Source: Rosellinia necatrix (Eukaryota; Ascomycota; Sordariomycetes; Xylariales; Xylariaceae). From it: 64,000 nt of DNA. The DNA lies in the NCBI GenBank assembly GCA_021209875.1, contig JAGYVD010000008.1, forward strand, positions 2,975,501 to 3,039,500. Direction: 5' to 3'. How positions within the stretch are numbered: the stretch's first letter is position 1; every line of letters starts with the position of its first letter. Under the pieces are notes generated by a model. That model saw only the letters and a program-made list of their open reading frames with translations. It searched no databases and was not told the origin of the DNA. Shown piece by piece: positions 34,101-45,824 of this stretch. The position numbers and the translations under genes were made by a program.

Positions 34101-35864
34101 TAGCGGTACGACTCTATGCTACCTATCTATGTGGCATTTATCATGCAGCATTCGTCCCGAGGTAAGTGAACGCATGCATCTTGACATAGATGGCTTAAAT
34201 AGTACTACACCCAAGAACTACTAACGATGGGGATTTGGCTGAATTGCCATGACGAAAGGGCAACCATGGCACCAACGGGGAATTGGGATCGGCTGGGATT
34301 GGCCAATGCCTGTGAAGAACCATGGGAATGATGCATGGTACGAATAGTCGTTATAGGGCCATCCAAGCTGTTTTGCAATTAGGTCGCCTGGCTGCCACCA
34401 CGGCACCGCGAGATACGGTAGGCCTTAGTGCAGACAGAATATCGTGCTGGCAAGGCCACTAAGGCCGCTCGCTACCTTAGTATGGCAGTCCGAACCTATA
34501 GAGATTACCACATACAGTTTAGGTTATCGGGTGTACCAGTAGTCGTGCGCTTAGTATGGATCAGATTTGATTCCGAGGCCCCACTTGTATACCCCGGCAA
34601 GCCATGAGCATTGACCTCCCCGCGCCCTTTCCTTCGTCCTTTTTTCTGGGGGAGCATTGTGAGTGGCCAGCGGGCAGGTGCTGGGGACGTCGTCATGGCC
34701 GACTAACCCTACTGAGCACGCAGTGCAACCCAGCTAGCATCTGGTCCCGCTTGCCTTCAAGCCCTACGAATGCCACTCCGATCCCATAACCTACCGCAGT
34801 AGTGTAGTGTAGGTACATACATGCCTCTTCTTCTTAGAGCCTAGAGGTCATATCTCACCCTGCAACCTCGGAAGCTCCTACATGCTACTCACACAGCCTC
34901 AGCAGCGACATTCTCTTTGAGCAATTCCTCCGTCCCCTACAGAGCGGAGAGCGGAGAGCGCAGTGTCTAGCGCGGCGAGAGAGCGAGAGGAACCCTGCGG
35001 CGTCAAGCACTTATCGCCGTCGTCGTCGGCTATCTGCACTGTCAGGTCGGTACACCAGGTACCTGCCTACCGCTGCCACTGCTGTGAGGCTGTCCACCGT
35101 GGCTGTCCACCACCATCACCACCGCAGCGCAGGCCAGTACCGAGGGTACCGGTGTAGGCAAGGAAGATACTAGGTAGGCATGTCCCGAGTGAAAAACGAG
35201 ACCCGGCGCTTATGACAGCAATACCCTCCGCCTCCGAAACCCCCCTCTCTTTGAGAAGTAGACAGGCACACCACGCACACACATACACACACACACACAC
35301 ACCCACATATACAGGAGAGAGAGAGAGAGACACACACACACACACCCACGCACACGCACATACACGCTAGGCACTGGGTTGTTTGCGTCTTGGCGGACCG
35401 GGTCTAGCCTCAAGCCTCTTGAACCCTTCTTCTCAACATCACATCTTATGAGGCCCCCGAGTACCTACCGACCGTACCTACAAGTACTGATCGCCGTCCC
35501 TTATCACCTATAGATAGTACCGTTACGTACCCCTCTTATCGCCCTCTCCAGCCGACCTCGCATTGCCCGACCGAGAGATATATATCGCAGCATCCTCGCA
35601 GCCTTCCCTAGTCGAGAACACCAAGACAGCCCGCGGCTGAAGGTCGACATTGAAACCTGTCCGACCTCCGATACGCCGCCGACAGCCCGAAACCTTCCAA
35701 AACAACACCCCCCCCCCTCCCAACTACTCTCGCCGTCGCCTCTCGCGTGCCCGGCCCATCCCTACGAACTAGTCCTAGGCCCGTCCCCGACATTCGCCTC
35801 TCCGGTGTCTGCCTGCCGCATAACCTGTCACACGCCTATACGATTACCCGCCTTGGATCTGGAT

Positions 35865-37802
35865 ATGTCATACTACGGCTATCCTGGAGGATACGCTCCG
35901 CCGCAGCAGCAACCGCATCACCCACCACCACAGCAGCAACAACAACACCCGGGGAATTACTATCAGCCGTACGATCTGCTCGTCATTGCTTTACTTGTGG
36001 GCTTTCCCGCTGCACTTTCGCTAACATACTTCCTCGTCAGGCCACCACAAGGATACGGCGGCTACCCTCAGCAGGGACACCCCCCTCAGCAACAATACGC
36101 CTACAACCAAGCTCCGCAGCAACCATATTATAACCAGGTGCGTACCAATTGACTTCCGCATTCGTGTAGACATGCACTGACGGCTGTCATAGGGGCCGCC
36201 TCAGCAACAGGGCGGCTATGGCGGTGCCCCGAATCAATATGGTCGACCACGTAAGACGATGAACATTTCCATATCATAAACACATGATAACGCCAGAGAC
36301 TAACGCACGGTCCGTCCAGAGATGCCAACGGCGAACTCGAATTCATATAATCATGGCAACTACGGCGCGCCGCCTCCTCCCCCCGCCGGCCCACAGCACT
36401 TCGGACACGGGGCTCCCCAAAACTATGCTTTCCAGTACAGCAATTGCACTGGTCGGAGAAAAGCACTTCTTATAGGGATAAACTACTTCGGCCAGCGCGG
36501 CCAGCTACGGGGTTGTATCAATGACGCGCGAAACATGTCGGCTTATCTTGCCGAACATTTCGGTTATAAGCGAGAGGACATGGTCATCTTGACCGACGAC
36601 CAGCAAAATCCCATGAGCCAGCCCACGAAGCAGAACCTTCTCCGGGCCATGCATTGGCTAGTTAAAGACGCGAGGCCCAACGACTCGCTTTTTTTCCACT
36701 ATTCGGGTACGCCCTCAATTGCTACCCCGACGATCATATCCTATTTCTAATATGTTCCTAGGTCACGGTGGGCAAACGAAGGACCTGGACGGCGATGAGC
36801 CTGATGGCTACGATGAAGTTATTTACCCCGTAGATTTCCGTCGCGTCGGCCATATTACGGATGACGAGATGCATAGAATTATGGTCCGCCCGCTGCAGGC
36901 TGGTGTACGGCTAACAGCTATTTTTGACTCGTGCCACTCGGGCACCGCTTTGGACCTGCCCTACATATACTCGACTCAAGGTATCCTCAAGGAGCCTAAT
37001 CTCGCCAAGGAAGCCGGACAGGGCCTGCTTGGTGTTATATCTTCCTATAGCCAAGGCGATCTTGGTGGCGTGGCCAACAACATTATGGGCTTCTTCAAAA
37101 AGGCTACCAATGGCGAGGATGCTCATAATAGAGCCATGGCCACAAAGACATCGGCTGCAGACGTTATCATGCTTTCTGGCAGCAAGGATGATCAAACCTC
37201 GTTCGTATACCCTTCTCTTGCGCTTCCCCATTCTCCCCCATTATTAGATCCCCTATATTTGCGCTCTCAACCCCCTATACACAACGTAGGAACGTGGGGC
37301 TTGCCTTACGAATAGTAAAGGGAAGGAAAGCGTGGGTTCGTCCGTCTTGGGATACGAAAAAAAAAAATTGTAAATAGATTTTTACGCCTTAGATACAAGG
37401 TCACAGCTATGACGGCTGTGATCTTGTATCTAGGGCGACGTGTTGCGTTGGCTCTCTGGCGTTTCGCGGACGCGCGCTCCCCGTCTTTGATTGGCTGCAC
37501 ACTCCCTGTCCGCTCTCGACATGACACTAACGATGTGTAGGGCGGATGCTACCATCGCATCTCAGGCCACCGGTGCTATGTCCTGGGCTTTCATCACCGC
37601 CCTGAAGAAAAAGCCTCAGCAAAGCTACGTGCAACTTCTTAACAGCATCCGTGACGAGCTGGCCACACGATATACACAGAAGCCTCAACTGTCTTGTAGT
37701 CACCCACTTAGTAAGGACCCGGACACCAAGGTGCCAAAGACCCAAAGACCCATACCATATTGACCTTTTCGACTAGACACCAATCTTCTGTTCGTCATGT
37801 AA
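35865..37802 (+). CDS. casA: Type I metacaspase
   Basis: Seven exons: 35865-35968, 36041-36137, 36193-36250, 36320-36706, 36762-37200, 37541-37710, 37777-37802, giving 426 residues. All junctions keep frame and use GT...AG ends; introns 1 and 5 have clear CTAAC branch sites. The N-terminal 120 residues are a Pro/Gln/Gly/Tyr-rich prodomain ([22 protein letters not shown]). The caspase fold begins at [13 protein letters not shown]. The catalytic His lies in HYSGHGG, split by intron 4, and the catalytic Cys in FDSCHSG. The p10-like part includes [28 protein letters not shown], and the chain ends SHPLNTNLLFVM. Metacaspases are Ca2+-dependent Arg/Lys-specific cysteine proteases of the cytosol that act in stress, aggregate clearance and cell death. 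Intron 1 (72 nt) is divisible by three and free of stops. Intron 5 is long (340 nt) and holds a hairpin. It converges with the ApsB-like gene. Confidence 0.93.
37385..37437. repeat. Near-perfect inverted repeat inside metacaspase intron 5
   Basis: Arms of about 23 nt (37385-37407 and 37415-37437) pair with one T/G and one G/T wobble around a seven-nt loop TATGACG. It lies wholly inside the 340-nt intron, 148 nt or more from either splice site's nearest exon on the 5' side and about 100 nt from the 3' side. Confidence 0.88.
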
Positions 37803-39696
37803 ATTAGCCCACGAGGCCGGATAACTTCCGACTCGAGACGATTTATTTCTCCGGTGGCCTATAGTTGATTCGGCCCGGGCCCTAACTAGCCGGGAGGGAG
37901 GCTGGCTCACTAACACATTTCAGGGGCCCCAAGGACGGCTCCGTGTAAACTGTCGGTATCTAAAATTAGGAGACCCCGCATGACGCGACATAATGTCCCT
38001 CGCTAGTCTTGATGAGTTAACGACGAATGGATGGATATGCGTTTCGGGGGACACGCACAATTGAAACGGGAGCGGGTGGCTATTGTGTTGTTTCGGTGGC
38101 GAATCTTGTATACCTTGGCAAGTTCACACGGCCAGATGCCCCGGGTAGTGCTGGCGGGTGTATGATCCTTGCCAGCGAGGCTGCCACTCCTTCGGCCTCG
38201 TCGCTGTGGTCAATTGGATAATAACTAACAATCAACAATCGTGTTACCTTTTTATCTTTGTATTAGCAAATATGCTCTCGTTTCGTGTTCTGAACTTTCC
38301 TCTCTACTTGCTTGGTGTTGTTGTCCGGAGTTATGATATATAACTTAGCTCGTGTTCCTGCATAATGAAAACGATTTGATGGGTGAAGCTGGTATATCCC
38401 TACCTGATACTATCTTACATTACACTCCAGTATGGCTTGATTTTTTCCTTTTAGCCCCTTTCTTTAGTGCATGATCTTACTTGGGTTAATGAGACGAATA
38501 TAATTAGACGGCGTAGCTAGTACCGTGCTCCGGTGATATATACATATACACACACACACACATATATATAAATATATATTTGTGATAGATGAGATGAGCG
38601 GGAGCTTTAAAAGCTAGAATTAGAAGCCGGGAGAGGCGAACTAGAAGATGTGATGTTGAGGTACCCCACTCCGGGTCGAATTACGTGCAAGTGCTTAGTT
38701 ATACTATCTACATCTACTTACCTACCTAACCTTGATTTAGCCAGTGCCTACGTACGTTGATTGGGGTTTGCTGGGTCCCGTTTGGTGGTGTTCCGACCCG
38801 CCTCCGGGCCGGGTCCGTGTTTGGGGAATCAATAGCTTCGTTGTCGCCGACAGAGGGGGAAGGGGGGGTGAGTGTCTTGATTTTATCGCGACGCCCGCTG
38901 GCTAGGTTAGAGACTTGGTGATGTCGGGGATTTTTATACAGAACCTGGATAAGATACTTACTATACCATGTTTTTTTTTTTTCATCTGGGCATACACTGT
39001 GACAGAATTAGTTTGCTTGGTTTACTGGGCAAGCACATATGGTATCAAGAGAGAGCTTTAACCTCTTGTTGTCAGGCGGCAATAGATAGATACAGAGAGG
39101 TAGCAACAAACACTTTGATCCGAGCAAGTCAAGTCACACAGGCCGGTCAATTTAGAGTAGTAGTTGGCGATTGATGATCAGAACAATATTCCCATTTCCC
39201 CCGGCGCCGACGAGGAACGAAACGAAACGAGAGAAAGAACGCCGCCTTCTTCGTTCATTTGCTCACCGCGGAGCCATATGCGGGTATGTATCTTGTTTGT
39301 CTATGCCAGGTGAACAACGCGGAGGGAGGAGGGGGGAGGAGGGATATATGCAGTATTTTACGCAATGTCGAATGACCAAGTCAAGCCACTCCTTTCCCCT
39401 CTACTCATTCTCTCTCTTACTTCCAACAAAACCCGGCATAACCTAACTCCATCAATCCATTCATCCACATCCGCCCCTGAACGCCGGTACATGAACCCTT
39501 ATCCATTCACCCACCCCATCCATCCGTCCGCCGGTCCCATAACCGGGTATGCAATCCCACTGCCTTCCCTCCCCTCCCCTTCCCCCTCCCCCATTTCCCA
39601 AACCGACAGGGAGGAAGGGAGGGAACGAACAAAGGGGGAAAAAAAAAAAGAAAAAAAAAAAAAGGAGCAAAACATGGCGTGGCGTGACGTGACGGA
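37803..39696. other. Convergent spacer between metacaspase and ApsB-like genes
   Basis: No gene seen. It includes TACACACA/ATATAT runs at about 38541-38580 and pyrimidine and purine tracts at about 39565-39665 next to the stop of the ApsB-like gene. Confidence 0.5.
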
Positions 39697-42600
39697 TCAG
39701 TAGAGCAGTTCCTTCTGCTTGGTCTTCTGATCCTCCCAAGCGGCGACGAGCCGCTGGCGCGTCTTCTCGTGCTGGCCCCACCGCCTGGCCTCGATGCGCA
39801 TGCGCGCGACGGCGCGGACGGCGGCGACGAAGACGCGCAGCTTGGCCTTGGCCGTCGCCCTTGTCGTCGTCGTCGTCGGCGTCGCGATCTGCTTGCCGTT
39901 CTTCTGCCTCTTCGCGAGGAGTAGCTCGGCGGGCGACTTGAGGCCGAGGTCCTGGTGGATGCGGTTGAGCATGCGGATATCTGCCTTGTTGCTGTATCGG
40001 ATGTTAGTATAATAGTACTCATAAAAAAAAAAAAAGGAGAGGGAAGGGACAGGGAAAAAACATACCAGGCATCCGCGATATCCAGCCGGAGCTGGAGGTA
40101 TTTCTTGGCGAAGGCGCCGTCGGTCCGCAGCTTGGCCTCGCGCTCCCAGCGTGCCTGCATCCACTCCATCTGCAGCGCCATGCCGCGGATCTCCTTCTCG
40201 TGCCGGCGCTGGGCCTCGCCCGCCGTGCGCACCACGTCGTCGTGCGCCTTCTGGTCCACCACGTTCATCACCACGTCGCCGTACCGGAACGTCGCGATCG
40301 CCGCCTTCTTGATCGGGCCACCGAGGCTCGCCGACGACGAGGACGTACCCGGTTGTTGCTGTTGCTGTTGCTGTTGTTTCTCCGCGTTCTTCGCCTGGAT
40401 CCACGCGAGCGTCTCCTGCGCGTCCTTCTCGAGCCGCGCGCAGTCCGCCTGCAGCTTCTCGGCCGACGCCTTGTACGTCGCCCGCTCGTTCCGCGCCCGC
40501 TCCAGTTTCAGCCGCAGCTCCTTGCACAGCGGGTTCGCGTAGTCGAGGTCTTGCCTCGCCGCGTCCAGTTGGGACCGGAGGTCCTTGCACAGGGTCTTGG
40601 TCTTCTTCAGGTCCTTCTGCGCCTGCTGGAGTTGTTGTCGTAGGTCTTCCGTGGCTTGGTTGGCCTGCGCGACCTCTCTCGATCCCTGGCGGGAGGTGCC
40701 GTCGACTTTTCGCTTGAGGTCCTCGCATTCTTGCTCCGCGTCGCGGAGGTCCCGCTTGCTTTCGTCCAGCTGTTGTCGTAGTTTCTCGGCGATCTTGGCG
40801 GCGTCTTCCAGTTGTCGTCGGAGGTCCTGGCATATTTCCTCGGCTTCCCTGAGTCTTCCATTGGCGTCTTCTACCTCCTCATCTTGCGTGGCCTGCAGAA
40901 CCTCCACCTCGTCCTCTAGAGCCTCGATCGTTTCTGCTTGCTCTTGGCGATCGAGTTCGCTCTGACGGAGATCGTCCCGAAGGGCGGAAATGTCCTCGCG
41001 GAGCTCCATCAGGGCGGATTGCCGGGTTTCGAGATCGCGCCGAAGCCCGTCGATTTGGCGGCTGAGGGCGGCTTCTTCTCTCTTATGTCGCTCCGATTCG
41101 CTGGTGAGGGCATCTTGTAGTTTGGTTTCTTTGCTTGAAAAGGTCCCTTCGGCGTCGCGTAGTTGGTCCATGGTCCGTTGCAGGCCTGCCGCGCGATCCT
41201 CGAGGCGGTCGCGTTGTGATTCAAGGTCTCGTCTCTCCGTCTGCCATTTCTCGCTGTCGTTTTTGTAGCGGTTCTCCTTCTGGCGGATATCGACTTGCAA
41301 ATCAGAGACTTCGTCGTTCAGACGATCAATCTCAGCTCTGAGCTGAGAGCGCGTATCCCGCTCGATTTGCAGACCGTGACTCCTCTCTTGGTCTAGGCTG
41401 AGTTCAAGATCGCTGATTTGTTTGCGTAAACGAGTGGCCTCTCGCTGAAGGGAGGCGCTCTCGTCGCCTGAAGTGTTTTGGAGTGCTCGTGCATTGGCCC
41501 TCTCCTGTTCGAGTTCCCTCTCAAGATCTGTTGACTTCTTTTGCAAGCGAGCTAGCTCACGCTCAAATGAAGCGGATGCCGATTGACCACTCGATGCATC
41601 TTGTCGCAAATTCTTATTTTCGTTTTCAAGATCTTTAATGTTGTCCTGGAGTCGGCCGAGTTCTGATTTATGCCTGGTGAGGGTGCTCTTCTCGGATTCC
41701 ACTGCGCGTGTTTTTTCTTGCTCCAGATTCTTTTCCAGCTCGTTGATGCGTTTCTGTAGCCGGGTCACTTCTCGTTCGAGTGAAGCTGACGCGGATTGAC
41801 CGCCTGACGCCTCCTGTCGCACACGTTTGATCTCACCCTGAAGACTGGCAATATCGTCACTGAGCCGATCGACCTCAGCTTGGTGGGTCTGCCTGGCGTC
41901 ACGGCTCAGTTGTAGAGCATGTGCCCTCTCCTCCTCCACGCTATCTTCAAGATCGGCGATTTGATTTCGCAGATGTGCGATATCCTGCTGTAGTGAGGCT
42001 GATTCTTCTCCTAAAGCATTATGGCGAAGCTGGAGCAGGTTTTTCTCGTCGGTTCGCGTCGTCAGGTCCCTTTGAACCGTCTCGAGCTTTGATTTGAGGG
42101 CATGGCGGTCGTTCTCCCATGCTTCGCGCTGTTGTAAGAGCTGTTCCGCCCGCGTCTTAATTTCCGCGCTCACTCTTTCCTTCTCGCTCGCTTGTCGCTC
42201 GAGAGCAGAGTATTGCTCCTGGGATTTACCCAATTCTGCTTGGAGCCTCTTCACCTTCTCCTCCACTTGACGCGACAGACCTTTTGTGACTACCGACTTG
42301 TTGGACAGCTCTTCCTGGAGCTCTTCCAAGTCGGCTTCAGCTCGGTTTTTATCCAAGATGGCTTGTTGCATCTCATCTTTCGCGTTGCCGAGCTGTCGTT
42401 CGAGTAGTTGTATATTGTCGTCGAGTTCTTCGACAGTTTGCTTGGCCTTGGTGAGCTCGTCCAGCTCTTCCAATCGTTCGTCGAGCTCTCTGTCTTTTCC
42501 CCGTAGGTCCGCCTCCAGGTCGCGAATTTTCTCCTGCAGTTCTTGAACTTCCTCCGTGTTTGCGTCTGGTCTCGATGCATTTTTCTCTAGGTTGGATATT

Positions 42601-43640
42601 CTTTCTTCGGCTACCACGCATTCTTCTTCTGCTTCCTCTAGCTTGGTCTTTAGCTCGTCTATCTCATCCTCGCGCTCATTGACTGCTCGGTCCTTTGCAC
42701 GCAGTTCAGCCTCTAGGTCGCCAATTTGGTGGCGTAATTGGTCTGCTTCGCTGTCGTCTTCTGATTGGCGTTGCAGCTGGCGCTGGAGACGCTCGATCTC
42801 GGCTTCTCTGTCCTCGAGGCGACGGCGCAAAGCGTCGTTCTCCGCCTTTTGGCTTTGATCGGCATATTTCTTCTTGGCTTTCTCTTGGACATCCAGGATC
42901 TGTTGCTGATATGTCTCGAGATCCTTTTCGGCGGATGCTAAATGTTTCTTGTACTTGGATAGCTCTCTCTGCATGGTGACTTTGTCGACTTTGAGCTCGG
43001 TGTTTTCCTTCAGGGCGGCCTCACTAAAGCCGGGACCGGTCTTTCTCAAAGCCTCCTCGAGGAAGTGGATCTTGAGTTTTAAGCCAAAGTTCTCCTTCTC
43101 GATCTTATCGATGACGTTCTCTTGCTCGCGAAGCGACAGTTGATTGCCGTCCTGTAATGGCCCTTTGTTGCCACCGCGCCGGGTTGGTAGGGCCATGGGG
43201 GTTGATGTGGTGCTGCTGGCGTCGGCCTCAGGCAGCGGCGCGGCGTCCATATACGATAAGTTGCGAGAGGGGCCGAAGAGCGAGGATTCAACGGGCACAT
43301 TGGTCATGTCCATATCTTCCTCAATCTTGCCCAAGGCGGGCGTGGCGAGGCCGTTGGTGTTCTCCTTGCCGCGTCTCCGAGCGCTGTTCCTTGTGGCAGA
43401 TTTGAGCATCGGTGTGAACTCGGAGCCGCCAAGTCCGAGTGGGAGATTGCGTTTGTCGCCTAACGGTGCGCGACTGCCCCGTGGGGTCCGAAGGCTGACT
43501 GAGCGTCCGTTGCGCAATTGCTGTGTGAGGTTGTTGTCCTTTGAAGGTGACTGAAACGATGGTTCTTGGGTCATGTCAAAGTCGGGCGGCGGGCGGCCGA
43601 GGTAGGTGGCATCACCCAGGTTTGTCCTCGGCGTGTCCAT
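39697..43640 (-). CDS. apsB: ApsB/Mto1-type MTOC coiled-coil protein (CM1 domain)
   Basis: Two exons on the minus strand, 43640-40066 and 39991-39697, joined in frame (DA|C|NKADIRML) over a 74-nt intron with donor GTATGT and CTAAC branch site. The product from 43640 is 1,289 residues. A CM1/centrosomin motif sits near residues 190-260 (LREQENVIDKIEKENFGLK, then FLEEALRKTGP), which in Mto1/ApsB-type proteins recruits the gamma-tubulin complex. A very long coiled coil follows, rich in Leu heptads with Glu, Arg and Gln, then a Gln tract. Near the end is an Mto1-type C-terminal region (HEKEIRGMALQMEWMQARW, FAKKYLQLRLDIADAC). These proteins organise microtubules at spindle pole bodies and septa. 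The frame stays open up to an ATG at 44045, but that ATG abuts a GTAAGT donor, so MDTPRTNLGD at 43640 is preferred. Confidence 0.87.
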
Positions 43641-45824
43641 GTCGAATGTGCGATATGGACGTGGGGTGGCACTACTGCCGTTGTCGTGGTTGCTACGGCC
43701 GCGCGGTTGGTGGTTGTTGTTGTTGTAGTTGTTGTTGTTGTTGTTGTAGTTATTGTTGTTGCTATTTGTTGATGATGGCGATGACGGCGATGGGAGGGCG
43801 ATGAGAGGGCGATGGGAGAGCGATCTCGCAGCGCCGAATGTCTTGGAACGATAGATGGTGCCAGGATGTGGATTGCCGGATATCGTGAGCGAGTGTAGCG
43901 AATTGATAGGCTTGGCTGTATGAAATATATTCTTTGCGACTGTGCAGCGTCGGCAATGTGCTGTAAGTGCAGCGTGTTGGTGAAGATGGGGTTGTTGAAA
44001 GATGGATGGAAGACGCGTTTTCACAGGCATTTGTTTACTTACCATACTTGGACAAATAAGCTCGGGCCTTCAAGGTTTACACTACATGGTGGGGCACTCT
44101 TCTCTTAGCTTCGCCATTCCATTGCTATTCAGCAGCCGTTCCTGCTCACCTAAGTACCTAGGTAATTGAAGCGGCTACCTGGCTAGGTACCTGCGTGACC
44201 TTAGTATACTATTGTTTAACATATAACTAGGCACTTAGGCACCCAATTTGTTATTTTCATCAACACTCTGTATCTGCAAGTTCAATTAGTATTTGCTTGT
44301 TATGATTTTAATTGCTATAATCAATACTTATTGTATGGATCTCTACAACAGACACTGTGCTATTGTCTTGTGGGTTTCTAGGCCATGGTTACTATACCTC
44401 AGTGTCGCCTAAGTGTAGTGGGAGGTACCCACATCTTCCTGGGGTTTGTGCTAGTGCTGCATACAACAGGTCACAATCTGGTTAAGGCTGGTTAGGCGGG
44501 AGTCCAAAAGATGGCGCATGTTTTATGTTTTATTACCTGGACATACCTACATACTTACCTAGGTAGGTAGAACGATAGTTTGATATAAGCAAGCTACAAA
44601 GTTAAAAAATATATAAACCCAAATATTATAATCTTCAAAGTTTTCTTTTTAGAGCTATTCCCTATTTACTCTCAAACCGGTTGTTACGGTAACCTACCTG
44701 CCTAGGTAGGTACCCAGGTAGGCAGGTAGATGGACTGAAGAGGGCAATGGTAGTGTATTTGGGGACATCTTCAATTGGACCGTTCCAACTATGTACCTAG
44801 GTAGGTAGGTAGTTGGTACATATGTACCTACAATATTCCTAGCTACCGAGTATTTTATTGGCACACTGTCTAGGTACCTATACAGTCGGTAGTTTGAGCA
44901 CTGACATACCTAACCCCCTTCCCTCCCCCAACGAACCATATGGACCATACGATGCTAGTCCCAAACAGGACCTCTTTAGAACTTAGAACTCGACTGAGCA
45001 GGCTCAACCGGTGCCATTCCATCATTTAGATTATTTTGGGCAAAGCTCAAACTGCTCGACGGGGCCGCCCGCTTACAGAAAGCCCAATCCCATTTGCCAG
45101 CCGCGCTGCTCGTCTCGGCCGACGTATCGGATGCGAGGCAAATGCCATTACTGTTCCATGATTGACTCGTGGGAGCTGCGGTGGTCCCTTATATCTATGC
45201 GGTAGCCACCCGGGAGCTGGCATCATGGGCCACACCACCACCACCACTATCACCACCACCACCATCACCACCGCTACCATCACCGCTACCACCACCACCG
45301 TCCCAGTAATCACCCCCATCACGCTCCCCGCCTACTCCTACCGTTCGTTCCTGTTGTTGTTGTCGTCGTCGTCGTCGTTGTTGTCGTGGTTGTCGCCGTT
45401 GCCGTCGCCGTTGTCGTGGTTGTTGCCGCTGCCGCCACCGATAGAATGCGTAGTGCCTCGAATGCCCCAGAGGTGATTGATTGATTGATTGATCGATCGA
45501 TTGCTAGCTCGAACCTCCGTCTCAAACCCATCGTAAACTCGACCTTCGAACTAGAGTAGCGACTCGACACTGTCGCCGTCGACGTCGTCTTCGTCGTCTT
45601 CGTCATCTTCGTCGCCTTCGTCGCCTTCGTCTTCGTCTATGCTCCTCCCTCCCCCCTCTCCTCCTCTCCCTCCTTTTCTTCCTCCTCCCATACTAGGCCA
45701 CGCCATCCCTCCGATATCATACCATCCCATCCTCTCACCTCTGGTTCTTCCTCTCTCTCCTTCCCCCTCCAATTCCCACCCCTCCCCCCCACATCTCCCA
45801 ACCAGAACCACAACACCCATCGTC
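43641..45824. other. Divergent intergenic region with simple repeats
   Basis: It separates the divergent ApsB-like and FBXO21-like genes. Poly-GTT (about 43695-43760) would encode an Asn run if the ApsB-like start were at 44045. A probable 5' UTR intron of that gene lies at about 44042 to 43950 on the minus strand (donor GTAAGT, acceptor TTACAG). TACCTAGGTA palindromes cluster at 44155, 44556 and 44794. (ACC)n at 45232-45300 and (GTC/GTT)n at 45350-45430 flank the far side. Confidence 0.55.

Larger units (their letters stand above)
30453..35864. other. Long spacer with microsatellites
   Basis: No supportable gene in 5.4 kb. It carries (CT)n at about 31013-31042, (ACAT)n at about 31147-31191, an 18-bp perfect palindrome at 30992-31009, a roughly 10-bp ATCCTGCAT repeat at about 33575-33624, and (CA)n and (GA)n tracts at about 35275-35350. 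A minus-strand frame of 199 codons (31845-32444) and others at 33.4-33.9 kb show no domain or codon bias. Confidence 0.5.

Noticed and set aside
35969..36040. A genuine transmembrane helix in the default metacaspase
   Set aside because: The hydrophobic stretch is intronic by donor, branch site and acceptor; it would exist only on intron retention.
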